Origin: Brachypodium distachyon
Taxonomy: Eukaryota; Streptophyta; Magnoliopsida; Poales; Poaceae
DNA length: 64,000 nucleotides
Assembly: GCF_000005505.3 (NCBI RefSeq)
Contig: NC_016134.3
Span: 23,201,584-23,265,583, forward strand
Direction of reading: 5' to 3'
Within the stretch, counting starts at the first letter, position 1. Each line of letters opens with the position of its first letter. The notes below the pieces were generated by a model that was given only the letters and a program-made list of their open reading frames with translations, was not told where the DNA came from and searched no databases. Shown piece after piece: positions 58,544 through 64,000 of this stretch. Position numbers and translations under genes: made by a program.

Positions 58544-58799
58544 GGGGGCGGAGGGATGCGGCGGCGCAGCGTCTCTCTCGACCTCGCTGGCCGCCGTAGT
58601 GGGCGCCTGGACTCCTAGGGCCTGGGCGGCGCGCGTGCGGGAAAGGCCGAGAGAGGACTGAGACTCTAAGATAGAGGAGACGGAAGCCCGAATCGGGCAG
58701 CTCTGATCAGCCGGCCCAATTATCGTTGGCGCTGGGCTGCGAACCGGCCCAATTAACCGGGTGGGTCGTTTTTTGGGGCAAACCGGGTGGGTCTTGGTG
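58544..58799. promoter_or_regulatory. Short shared upstream region between RPF1 remnant and PUX11-like gene
   Basis: About 250 bp of GC-rich DNA separate the ATG of the minus-strand RPF1 fragment from the first exon of the plus-strand gene. It contains CCGGCCCAATTA twice (58713 and 58744) and GGGCTGCGAACCGG; GGCCCA motifs are common in promoters of plant housekeeping genes. No TATA box. A two-way promoter is likely in origin (inference). Confidence 0.45.
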
Positions 58800-58976
58800 T
58801 CTCCGGATGGAACAAGGCTCCGTCTCATCGATCCGGTTCGTCCCAGGCTACGTCTTCGGCAGTTCCTTCCTCTTTGCTACTCCATCGCCGGTCCAAGAAG
58901 CCGCTTGCTCGTTGCCTGCTCCGCAGCCCCTCCGTCTCTCCTTTACCGGAATCGGGATCCGGACCGTCCTTTTCTT
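58800..58976 (+). other. PUX11: Likely 5' untranslated exon of the PUX11-like gene
   Basis: A GC-rich, pyrimidine-rich stretch ends in TTTTCTT with a GTAAGC donor at 58977. The coding exon starts after an acceptor at 60116, so intron 1 would be about 1.1 kb. The transcription start is not resolved; open frames here are not conserved in any way I can see. Confidence 0.5.
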
Positions 58977-60128
58977 GTAAGCCTTCGATTTGTCTACTCC
59001 GCAGCTGAATTTTCGACCGATAATTCTGTTCACGGATTACTTCCGCCCACTTTTATTCCCAAAAGTTCTTCTGAAATCTGTTCTTGTGGGCGGGCCGGAG
59101 TTCCGCTATTCGGTTAGATTAGCCGCGGATTTCCTGTTACTAATTAATCTACGGAGTACATATTTGTTAGTGACTTGCAATGACTGACTGTGACATGCGA
59201 TTTGGGGAATTAGGGATGTTCTTGACGCGTTGTGCATGTGCTTGCACATTTAACACCAACAATCTTGCTAGTACGGTGGTAGCGCCCGCTTCTTTGTTGC
59301 CATGCCCTGGTTTACTGATCACAATATTTTTCTGATTCTTCAGCTATCTTTCTGCCTCGGGTTTAGCTATTAGCTCGTGCTTTGCCTCGAATATATTGTT
59401 ACATTCGGCCTTGCTGACCTGTTGGTACTACGAACCTATCAGTGTATGAATTTCTATTATTCTGCCATGTTGTCAGTGAGCTATGAGTTTTTGTATGTAT
59501 CATTCCATGGTGTGGAAATGAATTTTGATTAAATATCACAAAACCCCTATTATAGAACGAACTGTAACACAGAACTACACCTTTTGGTTTTTTTTATCAC
59601 ATAACCCTTTTTTGTCCACCAAAGTGTAGTGAAAACCCCCTAATTTCTTTAGCTTGCTTAGGCTTCACGATTTGGTCACTTTTCTTTGTCACTTGTTTCG
59701 GTTGTAATGGATCTACTGATTTTTACCAGTGTTTGGTCATTAGGAGGAAGTTTGAATATTCTTTAGGTGTGTAGGGGTGTGTATGATTTACAGGACGGGA
59801 TTTCTGATCGAATTTTGAATTCAACTCTTTGTTGATAATTATGTATTGGACCTATTTTGATTCTACAAATGCAAATCATAGTGTACCTGATGGAGCTACC
59901 TCATCTAATTAGGGGGTCATGGATTCAATACTGTTCATGCGTGGTTAAGTTCAAAATTTTCAAAAAAGGGAATATTTCTGTCCCGTAAACCCACTTAATA
60001 GAATGGGAGGGTGGGTTCTGTGAAATGAGGCTACCGGGTGGTAACTGATACATTTTGTATACTAGTTATTTACACGCGATCCCATGTATATGCATTTTCT
60101 CTTTGTCTAAATGTAGACGGAAAATACG

Positions 60129-63100
60129 ATGAAATCCTTGACGTACAAAGGATCCATTCCAGATGCAATTAATCAATCAAGAAGGGAGAAAAAACTATTT
60201 GTTGTCTACTTGTCAGGTGAGTTCGTTTTTTATTCAGCATTGTGGAGCTATGTTATGCATGTCTTCCTTGTTCACAGCCCAATGATAATTGGCAATCTGC
60301 ATGATTGTTCTGCATAAGGAAAATACACTTTCTAATAAAATCATGTCCTGACTGATGTTCTAGTTCCCTGTTTAGTATTTTTACAGTAGTCCAGCCTATT
60401 GGTATGATGACATATCTTGCTGCATTTCAGGTGAAGATGAGACTTCACGTGGTTTGGAATGTTCAACATTGGTTGATGAACATGTTGGTTCCTTCAAGCT
60501 TCCTTCACTTGACAAAAGATACTTTTTTTGTGTCAGTTATATATATTTCTTTCGAGGATAGTGGCAGTTATATATCGAATTAGCAAATTGGCTCGCATAT
60601 GGCATATCAATTTATGATTTTATTGGCAGGTGGCCCAAGTGATAGGAAGATATTGCATATTCTTGCATCTGAAACAAGGCAATGTTGATGCATTGCAATT
60701 TTCAGCCATCTGTATCCTTTTAATCACACATTTGTTTTGGATATATGTTTATGCTTGCTGTGGACTGGATGGTGGAGATACAGTCCGCTCTTAATTTTAA
60801 ACTCTGGTATCAATTACTGCCTCTGTTACTCAAATAGTTCATATATGTTTTGTCCTTAGTCAAATGTTTTTAAGTCTCGCCAAGCTCATAGAAAAAAAAT
60901 CAACATCTACAATGCCAAATCAATACTAATTATGAAGTATGTTTTCATAGTGTATTTATTTGGTATTATAGATGTTTATGTTTTTGTCAATAAACATGGT
61001 AAAAGCTAAAAAAAAAGTTGACTTAGGAGAAAACTCATATGTCATAGTTTTAGAAAAGGAGGGAGTATTTGTTAGTGTTCATCTACAAGCATTTGTTTTG
61101 TAATACTTTTCAACAGTGAAATATGTTTTTGGTATGCTTATTTCAGAAGTAGAATATCAAGCACATTTTACTAATATCATGGAGAGTCAGTGGTTTGATG
61201 AAACATGAACATACTTTAATTATAGTCACAAACGGGAGCAGTTCAAATTTTCCATGGAAAAAGCTGAAGGATAACGAAATGGTCTGCTGTCATAAATTTA
61301 TCTTGGTGTCAGTTAAAGATCAACCCCCGTGTGGGATGGATCACATGTGTAACAACTCTCTTGGGTTATTATACTTGAATTGCTCAAAATGATTCCTAAA
61401 CTCACATTATGCTTAGTATTACTCAAATTTAACTTAGTGTGGGACTAAGCAACAGTACTTCCACCCTTGGGAGGCATAGGCCTTTGATGCTTTGTTGGTG
61501 AGATTTACATAAATGAATCATCCTATTGCTTCTGGAGTATTAGTGATGTATCATACACGCCATGCATGGTTGTGGATCTTTTCCATATCTGTTATGTGTC
61601 TGGACTCTGGAAATTACGGGTACGGAACTCGTCCTCATTATCTCCCTGCAGGGCCCGACCCTCGGCGTCATCAGAAAGGCTCTGAGGGTTTGTTTGTGTC
61701 TTTTGACTAATTCATTGCTTAACTATAAATTTGTACATTGGACCCTTTTATAGGGAAGACATGAATTGATGCCTATGAAGGTAATCCCTTACATAAAGGA
61801 AACAATTTTTAATTGGAAGGAATGCTATATATATATATGTATAACTTCCTAACTATTTCCATCCCTATCTTTAACTTCCTACATAAAATTCTAACCTTTG
61901 TGGATTGGTGGGATTAGGATCTTGTGTGCTACAGTACCTAACAACACGGTGCATGCAAGCAGTAAATTTGCCGATAACTTGGTCTATGGTCTAGGTCCAC
62001 GCCCATGAGAGTACACCCCTCTCGACAACCAGCTCGTTCTTGAGTTCCTATTCTTCCTTGAGCAACCCAGGTGGAAGCCATCATTAAAGCCCCAGTAGGC
62101 TCCACTTGCTGCTGTGGTTCTTTCTGGTCCTCAAAAAAAATTCATGCTCCTCCACCACTGCAACTGAAGTATGCTCCTCCCCTGCTGCTGCTGCTTGAGT
62201 TTGCCCTTCAGATGCTGCTGCTGGAAAGGATTCCCATCTCATCACCGCCTCCGTTGATACCCCTGCTGATTGTGCCGAGAATGTTGCCTTCAAATAGTCT
62301 GTTGTGCCAGGGAAATGCTTCATAAAGATCTTGTGGAGGACTCTTGCAATCTTGTCCAAGAACGCATCTTTCTTCCAGTAGACACGGTGTTTGTGATTCG
62401 ATGTGCGCTCATACCAATTTGTCATGTGCTAACTTGGTAAAGGTCTGGAGATATGGGATAAGGCGCTTGCTCTTATCTTGCCTTTTTTTTTTTTGTGTTC
62501 TGAGAAATTTATTGTTTAACTATAGTGAGTGCATCTGTCACTTTTGTTGGGAAGGAAGACGTCCCTAACACAAGGGATACAAGCTCTTTCTCTTCTTTAC
62601 TAACTATTTCTATCTCTTCATACATGCTACTATCATGCACCGCAGTTCACATGAATAGTAACTCGCCCGTAACTTGGGCTAGAGGCTGGGCCCATGGCCC
62701 CAATGGCAGTATGGAACTATTCCAACCCCAATCCTACGTAGGATCTAGTTTAGGTTAATTCATATAATTTAGGTTGATCCATATAATTTTTGAATCACTA
62801 TGTTCGAGATACGGTCATACCGACAACGTACAATCAAAATCACATGATGGAAGTCTTGCTACCGCAAAAATAGATCTACCTAGAATACCCTTAGTCCTTT
62901 AGATCATTCCAGGTTTATATAAACACTGTTACAAATAGTATCTGTGGTGCTAACATGTGGATCAGTACTTCTCATAACCTCAGTATATCTCAGGGCTTTG
63001 TAAAACAGCACATCTATTTTGGTACTTGAATCACATACGAGCATCCATGGAACAGGTTTTGCAGTTAACCGAAGAATATATTGTTTCTAAAAGTGTGTAG

Positions 63101-63381
63101 TCACAATGTTCTAATTTGGTTGTGCAGTTTCGTCCTTAACTTTTCTCAATCAGATCCACAGAAATCTATACCAAGTGTATCTGTAATTGGACTGAATGGC
63201 GTTATGTTATGGAATCACGGTATAAATACAATAATACTTTTAATATCCTTAGCGAAAACCTTGTTTTGGTAAGTGGCACTTTGGACCAGTACTAAATTGA
63301 GTGCTTTCCACAGAGGGATATATTAGGCCTGAAGATCTCAAAGAAAACATTGAGAAAGCTTGGGCTGCCCTTCATGTGCAG
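60129..63381 (+). CDS. PUX11: PUX11-like UBX-domain protein, 3' end off window
   Basis: Coding exons join in phase with GT-AG introns: 60129-60216 (exon from 60117), 60431-60483, 60630-60711, 63154-63219 and 63314-63381, about 119 codons. The product reads MKSLTYKGSIPDAINQSRRE, KKLFVVYLSGEDETSRGLEC, VAQVIGRYCIFLHLKQGNVD, ALQFSAIYPQKSIPSVSVIG, and GYIRPEDLKENIEKAWAALH. This matches the thioredoxin-like (UAS) N-terminal domain of plant UBX protein 11, a presumed cofactor of the CDC48/p97 ATPase. The UBX domain itself would lie beyond 64000. The ATG at 60129 is the first in the exon and fits the start of relatives. No stops within exons. Intron 4 (60712-63153) is 2.4 kb. The family is clear; the exact paralog is inferred. 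Confidence 0.9.
60817..61072. mobile_element. Diverged Stowaway-like MITE in PUX11 intron 4
   Basis: The left end TGCCTCTGTTACTCAAATAG and the right end TTAGAAAAGGAGGGAGTATT are weakly inverted. The body (TTTGTCCTTAGTCAAATGTT, AAAGTTGACTTAGGAG) has the look of a known long Stowaway type. Borders are approximate. Confidence 0.45.
61073..63153. other. Remainder of PUX11 intron 4
   Basis: AT-rich sequence without recognised exons. A minus-strand open frame 62084-62425 starts MTNWYERTSNHKHRVYWKKD but matches no family I know. A related pair of stretches (AACTTCCTAACTATTTCCAT near 61845 and TTACTAACTATTTCTATCTC near 62597) suggests inserted repeats. Confidence 0.4.
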
Positions 63382-64000
63382 GTACGGATACCATACAAAA
63401 CACAGATCATTTGCTGTATTTTACTACAAGCCTATTTCATAGTCATTTTCCTATTTCAGAATGCTGTTCTCGCATATCATTTTTACTACTAGCACAGAGC
63501 CTGTGCCTCGCTACGGATTGAGAACATGTTGAAAAGATTATAATGTCATTCGTATCAGACCAAATTAAATCATATATACCCGCTCTCCTAACTGTTCATA
63601 TGAGATCTGGCAAGAGACAGGCCAGTTTGATTGTGACGGACCGCCGCAGCCACCGTTGACATCCTTATAGTACTCCCTCCGTCCGGAAATAATTGACTTG
63701 GATTTGTATAGATTCTTATACAAATCCACGTCACTTATTTCCGGACGGAAGGAGTAGTAAATTTCTCCACTTGCACTTTTACCACTTTGGGCTGCAGAGT
63801 TCACTCGATAGTTGGTACAATATATACATGGTTTTTGTGTACATCCCAAGTCTGGAACTTCCCAAGTTATGATCCTTTTATCCGTTTTCTTTATTTGCTC
63901 GACTCCTTGAAAGCGAAAGAGATGCAACTTTAATGAGTAACTAATATGATCTCTACTACAGTTCTAATGCTACTTGGGTCTAGTAACTACCATGAGTAAC
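63382..64000. other. PUX11 intron 6 to the right edge
   Basis: After the GTACGG donor at 63382 no further acceptor with coding continuation is recognised before the window ends. It contains a Stowaway MITE. Confidence 0.5.
63673..63754. mobile_element. Stowaway MITE in the last visible PUX11 intron
   Basis: CTCCCTCCGTCCGGAAATAA against TTATTTCCGGACGGAAGGAG as inverted ends, with TA on both sides. 82 bp, nearly a perfect hairpin. Confidence 0.88.

Noticed and set aside
62084..62425. 113-codon minus-strand frame inside PUX11 intron 4
   Set aside because: No known domain and no support from splice sites or a promoter.
1..64000. tRNA and rRNA genes
   Set aside because: I scanned by eye for tRNA B-box-like GGTTCGAATCC and conserved rRNA stretches and found none convincing; the GGTTCAAGCCCGG near 19385 lacks a matching A-box and stems.

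Overview
This window is plant nuclear DNA from a grass. The evidence is plant-type split genes (GT-AG introns, one GH3 beta-xylosidase with a signal peptide, a plastid HAD phosphatase, a PUX11-type UBX protein), Stowaway MITEs with CTCCCTCCGT ends, a CACTA transposon of the TNP2 type, an Angela/BARE-like Copia element (LTR beginning TGTTGG..ATATGCCCTAGAGG) and large Gypsy LTRs. A Pooideae grass (Brachypodium, Triticeae or a relative) fits best, but the species cannot be fixed from sequence alone. No bacterial features are present, so operons and ribosome sites do not apply.

Layout. 0.95-3.85 kb (-): 5' part of a chloroplast FMN-hydrolase-like HAD gene that runs off the left edge. 4.7 kb: eroded CACTA terminus. 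5.67-20.22 kb (+): a complete non-autonomous Gypsy element (485-bp LTRs, 5-bp target duplication ACGCC) with decayed gag-protease, a 52/53-bp minisatellite, an antisense ORF and 3' tandem repeats. It is split by a 3.8-kb solo LTR (11.47-15.25 kb, duplication GAGAT). 20.93-24.11 kb: a second probable solo LTR. 24.54-30.32 kb (-): an intact five-exon GH3 beta-D-xylosidase/arabinofuranosidase gene (779 aa) whose 3.1-kb first intron holds nested MITEs, with a TATA box and an upstream minisatellite.

32.15 to about 49.78 kb: a CACTA element read on the minus strand. It has a broken TNP2 transposase (45.5-48.9 kb), a second gene ending in a Ulp1-type cysteine protease domain (44.9 to 32.7 kb), and three clusters of a CAGTAACGGTCG-type inverted motif: two subterminal and one internal, directly upstream of a TATA box for the second gene. 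A 7.66-kb Copia element (34.615-42.274 kb, duplication GTCCA) sits inside the second gene. Its whole polyprotein lies in one frame and is broken by three stop codons; its integrase also has Lys in place of the catalytic Glu.

50.27-51.86 kb: a PIF/Harbinger-like element (TTA duplication) with a decayed ORF ending in a SUMO-interaction-like motif. 52.01-52.75 kb: a MITE-like element that has captured part of a wound-induced-polypeptide (WIP) gene. 53-57.8 kb: MITE-rich intergenic DNA. 58.0-58.5 kb (-): pseudogene of the 5' end of ribosome production factor 1, head-to-head with a PUX11-like UBX gene (+, 58.8 kb to beyond the right edge).

Four host loci are supported: FMN hydrolase (partial), GH3 xylosidase (complete), RPF1 (dead fragment) and PUX11 (partial). 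They do not form a pathway. Most of the rest is nested transposons. By eye the Gypsy LTRs differ at about 33 of 485 sites and the Copia LTRs at clearly fewer per site, so the Copia insertion looks younger.
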